From Umbelopsis ramanniana AG (Eukaryota; Mucoromycota; Umbelopsidomycetes; Umbelopsidales; Umbelopsidaceae), in the NCBI RefSeq assembly GCF_025399195.1, contig NW_026252106.1:248001-312000 (forward strand): a DNA stretch of 64,000 nucleotides, given 5' to 3'. The position numbers and the translations under genes are program-made. The notes below the pieces were generated by a model. It had not been told where the DNA came from, did not search any database, and saw only the letters and a list, made by a program, of their open reading frames with translations. This document shows, piece by piece, positions 35,580 to 47,005 of this stretch. Position 1 is the first letter of the stretch. Every line of letters starts with the position of its first letter.

Positions 35580-36774
35580 AAAGCAGCTAGATTGACTTAC
35601 ACCTGTTCTCTTTTCCGCCCGCCAATTATTTTTTTTCAGAGCACTAGAACGTCGTAAAAGTGTTGTACAAAGGATACCTGCCCTTTGCTTTGCCCTTCAC
35701 GTGCGCTCATAAGCTTTCGTTTTACAAACATAGCCCGTTATTACGTTCCAACCCACATCGTGAGCCCATATGCTTTTCATCCTTTTCATGTCTTTTACAG
35801 TAATCCGTTTACACTATGCTTCCCAGTAATTACCGCTGTACCTTTTTCCCACCAATACGCACCTTTTAATTTTCTGCTTCTACATAATAAATATGGAGGC
35901 ATACTTCATACGGTAAGACGCATGCCGAGATAAAATGAAAATACTGATACACAAGGCTGGACTGGTAAAACCTTTTTAATGCTATACTGACTGATTGACG
36001 TATCTAGATTTAAGAGTTACACAAAAAAAATCACTATAACAAATATCGACTTTCGACACCTGGAGGACTTGATGCGGTGTCGAAATATATAATTGAAGCT
36101 ACCCATATTATGGTAAAGCTGAAATTGACATTGATACACCAGATAAATCTCGTTCAATGTCAATCATACACTGTCTCATCCACGTTACCTAAATCAATGT
36201 TACAAATATACATTGTCCAGTGAACTTTGCCGTTTTCATATACACTGTATACGTAAATGACATGACCGGAACTCTTCTGTCTAACATTACTACCGATATC
36301 TTGGCTCACTAATACTAGGAGAGATGTATAAGGTAAGGTGAGCAACTTTAGGATTTCCTTGGTAACGTTCAATGGCTGACCTTGCACCGTTCGTTTTTAC
36401 CATTAACAAGCTAGGCACTTCTTGCGGCAGTACATCATTAAAATCCCGAGCTCCGCTTTTTTCCTCAACGTTGCAATTCTTATATTTCTTCTCATATTGA
36501 AAAAAAGGTCGCAATCTTTCCTCTCTTCTCTTCTATACCAAACATTCTAAACCACACCAGCAGCTTTTCTACTGTCCTTTTCATTGCTATCAACATTTCG
36601 ACACTCCTTGAGACATAGCTGGCATCATCTTCTTCCATCAGCCACGACGCATTTACATATTTCATACATTTTTCTAAATACCACCAAAAAAGCTGGATCT
36701 TTCCACGGTTACTCTACATTTCTTGAAAATACCCCACCATCAGCATAACAATATACCAATACACTAGAATATAA
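35580..36774. other. Spacer between paralogues A and B
   Basis: 1.2 kb with the 3' region of A and the promoter of B. A minus-strand frame at 36160-36387 (containing TLPYTSLLVLVSQDIG) reads fairly like protein and adjoins another minus frame to 36514. I recognise no family and no clear start or splice pattern, so it is not called as a gene. Confidence 0.45.
36515..36536 (+). promoter_or_regulatory. Pyrimidine-rich leader of paralogue B
   Basis: A CT-only or CT-dominated block about 240 bp before the start codon of B, with a looser CT-rich continuation to about 36615. It is analogous to the blocks before A and C. Confidence 0.35.
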
Positions 36775-38458
36775 ATGGATGCTTCGAATAAGGCTTCAAA
36801 TTTTTGGCTATCTTGCAATCCCGCCGGAGAGCATTGCCACTGCGACTGGAGACTGACTTATCTTTCCTGCGAAGAAAGCCATGCTATTGATATTATCTTC
36901 AAAATTAATGTGGTTTGGTCAGCCATTGTCTCATTCCTAGGTAGGGATTCATACTTTCACACTGTCGTTAGTATATAGTGATAATAACGTTTTCTCACCT
37001 AACGCCATGATGTAGCTGCAGCGCTACTGATTCATCGTATATTTTATCAAGGCCAACGCCTCTATGATACGAAACGTGGATATTTGCGGCCACAACCTGT
37101 AGAAACGCTTCTCGTCCTTGCTGTTATTTACAATATTTGTAGGTGGAATAGCCTGTGATTTATCTTAGCATATTGATTCATGCTAATACTCTTTTGTAGT
37201 GCGCATGGTGCACTCTATAGTCATTCTCAATGACAACCCTAACAGTGTGATTTTCCGTTCCTGTAAGTCACTAGGATGCCAAACCGGATGAATACATCCA
37301 GAACCGCTAACCAACCATTATACAGTTATATTTGAGTTCGGTTGGCAATTTGGATTTGCCGCCCTAGCTGCCTATTTATGGGGAATTGCCATAACAGTTT
37401 TCGATGTAAGCCAGCTGCATTATTTATCTGATGCCTGAGTTAGAATTTTCGCTCGCCGTCAATGCCCCCAACTAATATTTACCATATGTTAGAGCGAAGC
37501 AGTTATGGACAGTGGGTGGCGATTATCTCAACGACATATAAGCCGAGTGGGATTAGCATTTGTACTCTCTCCAGTTATAACCAATAATGTGTGCTCTATT
37601 CTGTCGGGATATTATGCTCAACAAGGCGACGCTTACAAGGCTGAGATCTTTGCTCGACTTCTGTATGCCTTTTGTACGTCTAGCCCCTTTTCTTTATTTT
37701 GATCATGATGCCGACATTACATACTGACACGACTTTTACAGGGGCTTTTTATTGCTTACTACTCGTCTTCTGCGTCACATATTCTGGAGTGAGACTCATG
37801 CATTTGCTGGGAACCCATCTCTCCATGTTAGGATCTGGTAAACGCTATGAGCAAGTCAAGACTGGACGTATGAAGGTAAAGCCAAGATTTGCATGTGTTT
37901 GTGGAAGATTTACACAGCTTGAACTATTTTTTGCTGATAACTTAATTGCATCGGATTCAGGTCCGAGCGATTATGACGGTGTCAGCTCTCTGTTTGGCTT
38001 GCTTTACCATGCTTTGCGGCGTTTATTCCATTTGTCGAACAACGGTTCAGAATCACAAGTCCTTCAATGTATTCTGGGCTATATTATGGAACTTCGCTGG
38101 TCCATCGGCTAGTATTCTCATTGAAGTGGCACTGTTCATAGAGTGAGTATTCTCAAACATTGACTTATTTGTTAACACTTTATTGCCAAATCCGTCACTA
38201 AATACCCATTCTTTGTAACGCCACAGTCCACGAATGTTTGGCGGACCATCGTTCTCAGTGAGCGGGTCATCTAACGAACGAAAGACCGAAATGCCTGGAT
38301 TTGCAAGCTCAATTACTATGGACCGACACAAGAGTGGAATTCCTCTGTCTTGGATCAATTCACAAGACGAACAGAAGCGTTCAAGCGCTCAGTCATCAAA
38401 TATATATGCCAATTCAACCGTCTCAGATTCTACTCTACTTATTCATCAAGCACCTTAG
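36775..38458 (+). CDS. Seven-helix membrane protein with Cys-rich N-terminus, paralogue B
   Basis: Eight exons: 36775-36940, 37016-37138, 37200-37262, 37326-37405, 37493-37673, 37742-37875, 37961-38142, 38227-38458; 386 aa. The N-terminal cysteines 14, 21, 23 and 32 form C-x6-C-H-C-D-W-R-L-x4-C-E-E. Blocks shared with A and C are RGYLRPQPVET, VIFRSFIFEFGWQFGF, TNNVCSILSGY, ARLLYAFW, KRYEQVKTGRMK and the last helix WNFAGPSAS. The tail begins DPRMFGGPSFSVSGS, closely like C. Exons 2-7 have exactly the same lengths as in C (123, 63, 80, 181, 134 and 182 nt), all in the same phases, so B and C are the closer pair. It is the middle copy of the tandem array. Role unknown; a receptor, transporter or lipid-handling protein are all possible. 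Confidence 0.82.
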
Positions 38459-39294
38459 TTTGGAAATTTTACGACCTGACCTACTCCCGAGAATCAAAAA
38501 TGGCTTGTGTAGTTCCCAGGCTCACTTTTTCGAGAATGGTTGGTAAATACCTAAAGTTGTGTGCCTGAGTACTGGACACCCTCCACATAATAAGATAATC
38601 ATCTCTAAAACCTGTACTTAGACATTCAAAATGATCGCTGCATTCGTTTCACACTTTCGTCCCCAACATTTTACCTGTAGCAGTAACTCTTTTAAAAAGT
38701 CCTTTTTTACATTAATGCTTAAAGCTCAACTATTAATTCGGTACGAATTAAAGCGCGCAGTGTGTCGCTAGCATCTGCAAGATATAACATACAAATGAAT
38801 TTTTCAGGGTTTTTTTTTTGTTGGGTGCAGTACAGATAATGTGGGGGAAAAAAGCGTGGTCCATGGAGTTGGGGTCTCGTGCAAACGCTCCAGTCAGGTT
38901 CTCGTATACCCCACGTCTGTGCCACCAAAATTTGCTTTATTTGCCTTTCCAGCTTATAGCATATTTTTTCTCTCCAGATTGGTAACAACGCTGGAATTCT
39001 GACTGTTTGATTTACCGTCAGCTGCAATAAACTTTTTTGCATCCTACATCATTTGAGAAGCTACTTCCTTTCTTTCCTCCCTTCTTCCTCTTTCACTTCT
39101 TCGACTGCTTTTGAATTTTTACCTTGGCTGTTCGCGGGGTGTATACTTTAAATCTTATACATAGAGGCGACCCACAACAAAACCTTTTCTAGCATTTGCA
39201 TACGCGCACTGCAAAATATTCGACATAGCACCAAATCATACTCTCCTGCCATAGCATCACTGAACCAATCTCTTGTCCTCATACCTTTACTCTC
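38459..39294. other. Spacer between paralogues B and C
   Basis: 836 bp with the B 3' end and C promoter. The minus-strand frame at 38719-39042 has no family match and is taken as chance. A CT-rich leader lies at 39061-39110. Confidence 0.5.
39061..39110 (+). promoter_or_regulatory. Pyrimidine-rich leader of paralogue C
   Basis: A CT-dominated block of about 50 bp (CTTCCTTTCTTTCCTCCC and so on) ends 184 bp before the start codon of C, mirroring the leaders of A and B. Confidence 0.4.
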
Positions 39295-40946
39295 ATGGAA
39301 TCACCATATTGGCGACCGTGTGATGCAGACGGCAGCAATTGTCACTGTGACTTACGACTAGAACTCATGGACTGTGCCGAAACGTACTCAGCAAGTATCG
39401 TCATGAAGTTACAAATAGCTCTATCAATTGCTGTTACACTTGGAGGTAAATTTCAAACCCTGCCCAGCCCAATAATGATTGATTTGGATCTGACGTATCT
39501 CGACAAACTTATTCTATTTCATCTCAGCAACTGGAATATTGACGTTTCGCCTGTTATTTCGTGGGCAAAAGTTGGTTGACTATCGAGGAGGAAGGCCACA
39601 ACCCCAACCTATTTTATCCATGTATATTCTTGGTATAACCTTCAATCTTCGTAAGTAATGAGGCTAGCACTAGTCTTGAATCAAGGGTACTGCTCCCAGT
39701 CAAACATGTAGATCTCCGCTCACCGACTTTTCTTATTTTAGTCCGAATGTTACACGCAATATTTTTGCTTACTGAAGTAGTGCAAAGCAAGATTGTTCGT
39801 TCTTGTAAGTGTATATTCATCTTGCATAGGATAACTTCTTCGACAGTACTAACATTTCTGGATATAACAAAGTTCTGTTTGATCTTTCTTGGCAATTTGG
39901 ATTTGGAACATTCGCTGCTTACCTCATTGGTATCGCTAGCGCTGTATTTGATGTAAGTGATTAAAATCTTCACGTTAGGAGCAGATGAAATGGGACAACC
40001 TGACATTTTCTTATTGTACTTCTTCGCTAACCCTTTATTAGAGTAATACAGTTGTCACACGCGGCTGGAAATTTAGTCAATCTCTCGTAACTAAAATTGG
40101 TGTGGCATTTTTGGTCTTGCCTGTCTTTACAAACAATTGCTGCTCCGTATTGATTGGATACTTCGCCGAAAAGAACAACCCACAGCTGGCGGACATATTC
40201 ACCCGGCTGTTGTACACATTCTGTAAGTACTGGTACATGTACAAAATGTATTGCAAGACCTACACTAACGAATTATGTGTGATAGGGTCGTGTTACTGCT
40301 TTGCTTTATCATCCTGCGTCTTATATGCCGGATTCGGTTTAATCAGGTTATTGGATAGCCATCTCCGTGCCGTTATTGATGGAAGACAGTACGATGTTTT
40401 CAAGACGGGTCGAGTGAAGGTAAGATGCGAACATCAATGTGATTTCATTTGGTTTGGCTTAAATACTGACAATGCTATCGTTTGTACAAAAGGTGCGAAT
40501 TATTATGACGGTAACTGTTCTCTGCCTTATGGCATTCTTTCTACTTTTGGTGGTTTATATGGCATGCAAGCCTATAATTCAAGCAAGCGTGCCATTTAAC
40601 ATCATTATCTGTATCATTTGGAACTTTGCTGGACCGATAGCCACTTTTTTCATTGAAATAACGTTTCTACTTGAGTACGTATCAATGATTTTTTTTTCTT
40701 TGCCTTCATTATTTGAAAAGCTGACTCATTTCCAGCCCTAAAATGCTCAAGGGTCCAACATTTTCAGCAACTGGGTCAACTTTTGGCCAAAGGTCCGATG
40801 AAACGACTATCGAAATTCGAGGCAGCCTCATCGACGCCAATAAACTGCCTGGAGCTCAGTACCTTCAGCGAGGTCACGAACTAAAAGTATATAACCAGAG
40901 TCAAAGCTCTATGAGCTCTGACGTGAAGCAATTGATGTATCAATGA
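39295..40946 (+). CDS. Seven-helix membrane protein with Cys-rich N-terminus, paralogue C
   Basis: Eight exons: 39295-39445, 39528-39650, 39742-39804, 39873-39952, 40042-40222, 40286-40419, 40493-40674, 40736-40946; 374 aa. Cysteines 9, 16, 18 and 27 give C-x6-C-H-C-D-L-R-L-x4-C-A-E; the Trp of A and B is Leu here. Shared blocks are GGRPQPQPI, VRSFLFDLSWQFGFG, TNNCCSVLIGYF, TRLLYTFW, RQYDVFKTGRVK and WNFAGPIAT. The tail starts DPKMLKGPTFSATGS, as in B, and then diverges. It is the last copy of the tandem array, 294 bp before IKS1. Same caution as for A and B: structure clear, function unknown. Confidence 0.82.
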
Positions 40947-41240
40947 CAAACTCTCCCATCCCAACCCTCTCCTCTCCATCATTGTAACATTTGAACACTG
41001 TAAAATAGTATTTATCCCGCTTGTAAAGTTATCTATCTTTTACTTTTTTTTTTCTCGTTATAAAAAATACGGCTTGTATAGCTTGCTTGGTTTGCCCCAA
41101 TGTCCACTGACATCGCATGAATTCCTCCAAAGCCCTCGCTGGAGGCTCTGTGACTGCTTCCCCCAGAACGGGTTTCCCGCTTCGGAGTAGCAGTGGCACA
41201 ACTCTCCGTCTCCTCTAAGTGCGCCCAACATTTCAGACAA

Positions 41241-44200
41241 ATGAACGATGCTGACGAAGAATCAAAGCTGAAAGGTAGTCTCAAGAATAAAAAAGATCAA
41301 TATGATAGCTCTAAAAGAGTTTCAGTACGTCGAGCAAGCACACCTACTTCAACGGAGCTTGCCATGGTACCGTCCCACTCGCAATGGCCCACCTACCAGA
41401 GAATAGCACTACCGCTACCGTACCTTCCAAGCGATTACGAACCAAGCGAATCCAGCATGAAGCAGCGAATATTTCACCCAGATTATCTTCATCAGGACAG
41501 AAATCGAATTACAGGATCAGGAAGGCTACAAATTGACAGTTCAAGTTGGAACCTAAAGCAGCATCAACAGCGGCCTCGTTCCAGCTCGACCGGAAGTGAC
41601 CGTTCTACACTTCCTACAAATAGACAACAGCAATTAAGCACTAGTGGCTCACAGGATGGCCAAAAGCATCTTGAGCTTGTACCTTACCGCGACTGGACCG
41701 TCATCTCGTAAGCTACTCCCTCCATTTGGTTTGTTTGCAGACTATCTTGAAGACTTCAAAAATATCTCACCCGTGTACACACAATATAGACAAAACGAAT
41801 TACGAGGCAATCTTGTCCTGTACAACCCTGACACCAGGACTGTCACAGTTCAGACACATAGTCCGCCACTACAAAATATATCATCTATGAATCCAATGGA
41901 AATTGTACAAGTAAGTACGCCGAAAAGCTATGAAATAACTGACCATCAAGTAACCTTTCCTATTTCTGAAGCGAATTGTGGAGTGCCCTTATTGTCATAG
42001 AGCTTTTGACTCTTCAATTGAACCAACCAATGTAAATATTCGTATAAGTATCTTGAATAGCTTAGATCTCCCCGCTCATATTCACTTTTTGCCCCCAGGA
42101 GAACCAACCTGAATTCATGGACCGAAATTACTTCAGATTACTTTCACCCGTACCTACACAGTATGTATGATTGACATCTTTCTTGAAATGATAATATTAC
42201 TGATAAATTTATAGAGTGTCAAACAATGAAAGCACACCAGCGGCAGCGAGCGTACCGCCAGATCCGAATACCAGCCAGCCAAAGCCACAAGACACAAGCG
42301 AGCGGTATGCTAATAACCTCAAAGCAAATGCATTTAATCAGGGCTATTACCAGAAGTTTTTCCACGAAGAAAGGAAACTTGGAAGAGGTCTCCGAGGCAG
42401 TGTATACCTTTGCGAGGTAGATGATGTAAACTTCGTTGTTTGTGTAATCATATGCTTCGTTCTAACTGGGTACATGATAGCATGAGCTGGATGGCGTGAA
42501 TTTAGGTCATTACGCTGTTAAGAAAGTAGCGGTCGGTGAGTAGCAAATTGTAAAGAGAATTTACTACCAATGTAAGTGACCTAACGATGTTTTGGAATAG
42601 GGAATAATCACCCGTGGCTAGTCCGTATGCTTCGAGAAGTCCATTTGATGGAGCAGCTTCGACACCCCAACATTGTCAACTATAAACATTCGTGGTTGGA
42701 GTATCACCAGTTTTCTGATTTTGGTAAGTAATGGGTATGTGTACGAATTCAAGGAGTTGCAATTAATGGGAGTGACTTTACAAATCGTTAGGACCTGAGG
42801 TGCCTTGTCTCTTTATTTTGATGGAATGTGCTAATGGAGGGAATTTGGAAGAATACATCGAGCCCGAGCCTCAAGCACCTGTCGAAACTCCAGCCTCCGA
42901 TATGCTTTCATCCAAGGCTGCTGCCAAAAAGAGCAAGAGAGACCGAATCAAGCAGAAATTCTTGGAGCAAGAGAGATACGAAGAGCTCCTCAAGCAACAG
43001 GAGCAAACCAATCCTGGAAAACGATTACTGTCACTTTACGAGATATGGTCCTTCTTTTTTGACATGCTCGATGGTCTCGCTCACCTTCATCGGCACAACA
43101 TCGTTCACCGCGACTTCAAGCCACCCAATCTACTGATCAAGTATGATGATCGAGATGTTTCAAGGACTTGGATTGAAAATGTCAATGGAGTTCCTACACA
43201 GCGTCGCATGTAAGTGAATTTGCCTTTATAAAGATTATTAGAAAGTAGATTATGCTCATGCCTGACCTTTCCTTTTAGACCACGCATACTGATATCAGAT
43301 TTTGGAGAATGTGAGGTTCTGGACGAACTACCCGACCGGGATCGAACTGGTGCCACGGGAACTCTTGAATTCATGGCCCCAGAATTGCTTCGACTGGATG
43401 ACCATGGGAAGTACTTACAGGAGTTCTCACCAAAGGCTGATATGTGGTCACTTGGCATGGTGTTATTCTACCTGTGCTATTCTAGGTTACCATATCACTA
43501 TGTAAACGATATTGACAGGTTGAAGGACGAGATTTTATCTTTTGACAAGTAAGTAGATGTGATAGGAACAACAAAGATCTCAAATATTCAGCATGAGCTC
43601 ACGTCTTCATGGTTATTTTTAAAGGATTTCTTTCCCTTCTTCTCGAAACAATTTGGATGTGACCACTCCATCGCCACAAGATCATATTCCTCCAGAGTTG
43701 AAGCATATCATTCGCGCGCTTTTATCGCTGAACCCAGAGGCGAGACCATCCTGTGACGAGATATTGGAAAAAATTGGCCATCTAAAACCGAAGGCACCTA
43801 ACATGAAAAATTCGGTACCAGAAGTGAGAGCTGACCATCAGACATACATATCCAGGATGCGACTCGGGAATTCGTTGGGAATCCAGGGTAACCAATCATC
43901 TGGACATACATATAAAAAGCCAAGTGGATCAAATAGTTCACAGCCTCCGGGCAAACCGTCCAATGCATTATCAGAGGAAACAAATGATCAGGGAGTGAAG
44001 ATTGAACGGATACCATCTGATATGGGATACGCTGGGAAAATACTTTCTGGAGATAGCTTTGATGAAGGGGACGAGGATATCAGCATGGATGAATCTTCAG
44101 ACGTTGATCCAAACAACGCTGAAGGGACCAGGAAACGACGGAAAGGTTCGGACAGGAACTGGAATGTCGGAGACGGCGTGTCTGGCAGTACATCCGCGAG

Positions 44201-44769
44201 TGATCACATAACGGACGGCAAACACGATGGTTTTGTTAACGAAAATGAGCAGCTTAAGCAGTTGCTGCTGGAATCGCCCGATCTTCCAGGTGATGCTCAC
44301 CAACAATCCCAGCTTGCTATGCGTGTGCTTGCTTTGGTTCCTGAAAGCCATCGCGAATTGGCGGAATTTTGGATGAGAGCCGCCACTGAGGTCGATTGGA
44401 GGAAGCTTCTCAAAGCTGTTTCTGCCCTTCTCAAGGTATTTAAATGGCCAACCATACTCAAATTTTGATGGGAGTACGCACATTTACTAAAGCATGTTTG
44501 TTGTGTAGGTGGCGACATCTACATACCCTTGTTACCCATATATGATGTCGCCAACTTCCATGTACCCGATGGTCGCCATGGCTCTTTTGGATATGTACAC
44601 GTAAGATGTATAACATGTACTTTATAAAAACGTTGTTTTCATTGGAACTTACTCGTATAATACATACATTAGGAAACACGCATCCCAAAGCCTGGCTCTG
44701 TTGATGCTACACTTAGCATGGGTCATTGTGATGACCATGATGGGTTCACGAACTTGTTCAATGCGTTAA
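41241..44769 (+). CDS. IKS1: IKS1-type serine/threonine protein kinase
   Basis: Fungal kinase of the yeast Iks1 family; its role is poorly known. Twelve exons: 41241-41707, 41790-41910, 41972-42031, 42099-42160, 42215-42416, 42481-42535, 42601-42723, 42792-43209, 43279-43548, 43625-44435, 44509-44600, 44673-44769; 925 aa. After a disordered N-terminus come LVLYNPDTRTVTVQ and a CPYCHRAF element typical of the family. The kinase follows: glycine loop KLGRGLRGSVYLCEH, YAVKKVAVG (Lys), VRMLREVHLMEQLRHPN, FILMECANGGNLEEYI, a charged insert, HRDFKPPNLL, SDFGECE and GTLEFMAPELL. The C-terminus is hydrophobic (SLALLMLHLAWVIVM, about residues 900-915), so membrane attachment is likely. Exon 1 to 2 splicing (41707|41790) was chosen because it alone joins DWTVIS to QNELRGNLVLYN in frame. 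It is convergent with the HAL-type kinase. Confidence 0.92.
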
Positions 44770-45582
44770 GCCTGTAAATACAACACCATCTCCATACTTT
44801 CGTTCAACCCATGCTTTTATTGTTCAAACGTCCTTTAGGGACTTCCCTCTCTTTCAATATTGGTTAGGTAACGCAAGCTCTGTCCAAATATAAATCTTAA
44901 GTAACATTGAGGCTTCTTTTTACCTGCCCGCATGTGATGGTGAACAGTCTGCTCTACCTACCAGCAAGTGATCAAAAATAGCCTGTGCTCCTGTCCGCAC
45001 GTTTATAGAAACTAAAAAATATAGAACTTGCTATGTCATATTGTAATTTGGCTTTTGACAGTACGAAGAGTGTAATGAAGTTTGATTTCGCAAATATACG
45101 AAAGGAGACAGCGATAGAATTAAGATGCTAGCGGCCATTGCGGAAATTGCTGTTCACCCTGCTTCATACATCCGATGGTTATGGATAATTTATAAAAATA
45201 TCTATTCATATTTCTCCATATTTCTCCACATTCATGCGAAGCGCACGGCTGTAATGTGCAGAGGGTTAGCGAGGCATCTCGCTCCTGTCTATCTACTTCG
45301 GATAATACCGTATCAACATTGCTAAGCTTGTGATACTGTTAAATCAGAGACATCCTCAAATGTCTAAACAGGCACCCGTCGCATGTTGTAGTTCATTCTT
45401 CAGGGTAGACTCTACGTATCATACTTCCACATGGATTCAAAATTTAGAACTTTGGCTCTTCATGGGAATATCTGAGGCTGATACCAGAGTTCAGCATAGA
45501 TGAAAAAGACAAAAGTAGTTTGGATGACCAAGCAAATTTACGGATATAATATATTACAGTTGATAAAATATACATTGCTTGG
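44770..45582. other. Convergent spacer between two kinase genes
   Basis: 813 bp. The frame at 45125-45325 (+) has no family match. I see no RNA gene or repeat; it likely holds the two 3' ends. Confidence 0.5.
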
Positions 45583-47005
45583 TCACGACTTCTTATCCAA
45601 AGCTTTTATGTAGTGGTGGTGCTCTGCACCGCTGCTAGTATGTGCATATTGGCAGGTTTCGACGTTTTCCAGCCATGCGCAATTCAGAACCCTCTCGATT
45701 GTCCAGCGTCGAGTAGGGTCTGGATCAAGCATACCGTAGAGGCATTCACGTTCTTTTATGTTACATAGCACCAGTGGTGGCCAATTCCGTTGTCGTCTTG
45801 CCGCCAAGTACTCTGTATAGAAGGCGTCCTCCTTTTTTGCTTTATCGAACGGTAAGGCTTTGTGCTGCATGCCATACCAAGTGATGGCCGTTGACCACAC
45901 ATCCAGTGCTTTGCCGTCATATTCTTTTTCAGTAAACACTTCAGGAGATAGAAATGGTTCGCTACCGACGTATCCAGCGCATACCCTTGATTCCTTTTCA
46001 AAACAAGATTGTACGACATCAGCGACACCAAAGTCAATAATCTTGAGAGTGCCCGTGGCGGTCAAGACAAGATTTTCAGGCTTGATGTCTCGATGAGCCA
46101 CGCCACTGGTGTGGAGATAGTGGACGCCTTGCACCAGCTGCTTAAACAGACAATCAATTTCGTCATCTGTCAATTCGACATCTTTCAAAACGGTGAAAAC
46201 ATCTCCTCCAGCACACTATAGCAATGGATTAGTCAGGAATAGCAGCCAAGCTGGACTGTGCGGGAGATCAAAAGATTTTAAAACTGACCCATTCTAACAC
46301 GGTGCACCAGCGACCTCGATCGTCCTTAAGCAGATCGAAGGTTTTTATTACGTTTTCGTGATCCAGTGGCTTGCTGATACAAAACTCACTTGTCATTCGC
46401 TTCATGTATTGTCGTTCACTTTCATTTCTAGATCGCTTTCGAAACTCCTTCGCAGCCAAAATGGTATCGTGGCCGCGACGTCGTACAAGTCGAATGATCG
46501 CCGTTGCCCCTTCTCCGACACTTTTGTCTTGACAGATACCGTACTTTTCAAGCAAAAGTGGAGTTTGTAGTGCGGTTGTAGGGGATTGACTAGGTGTAGA
46601 TGGTGAGACTAGGGATGTCACTTCAGCGGATGGCGTGGCGTTTTCTGATCGGCGATTCAAGCTTAGTAAAGAAGTCAATGATGGCCTACGACTGGATGTT
46701 TTCCTGTTTTCATCTACTTTCAAAAGATTGGGGCCCGGAGATGTTGCAATTGGCGATAAAGGCTTTTCGTCGTTTTGCATATTGTGACGATCATGTCGAA
46801 GCAAGCCAAAGCCCTTTCTGTTTTCAACATTTGGTTGGGGTATGTAAACCCGTTGCGGTGGTTCAACGACGATAGGAATAAAAGACGTCGACGGATTGCT
46901 TTCAGGTGTATCTGGACGGCTTGATGGCGACGACGTTTTCAGATCCAACGATAAATCCAAGGACTTTTGACGGTCCCATTGAGAAAATAAACTTGAAGCA
47001 GCCAT
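45583..47005 (-). CDS. HAL/NPR-type serine/threonine protein kinase
   Basis: Two exons, 47005-46289 and 46215-45583; 449 aa. The N-terminal 150 residues are Ser/Pro-rich and disordered. The kinase domain runs from about residue 155: YGICQDKSVGEGATAIIRLV (glycine loop), ILAAKEF (Lys), CAGGDVFTVL, HRDIKPENLVL (Asp282), IIDFGVADV and YVGSEPFLSPEVF. The CAGGDVF hinge and the VCAGYVGSEP activation segment match the fungal Hal4/Hal5/Npr1/Prr family, which in yeast controls plasma-membrane potassium and nutrient transporters. Which member it equals cannot be settled by reading. The ATG at 47005 is the first in frame. An earlier in-frame TTG was ignored. The intron is GT-AG. Confidence 0.85.

Noticed and set aside
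38870-38940. tRNA-like run with GGTTCTCGTATACCCC
   Set aside because: Does not match the B-box consensus GGTTCGANTCC and no cloverleaf could be drawn; no tRNA was found anywhere in the window.
38719-39042. 107-codon minus-strand frame between paralogues B and C
   Set aside because: No family resemblance, overlaps the CT-rich promoter side of paralogue C; probably chance.
41708-41740. Shorter 33-nt intron ending at TTTGCAG in IKS1
   Set aside because: Puts the frame into an immediate stop; the acceptor at 41788-41789 keeps the conserved block in frame.
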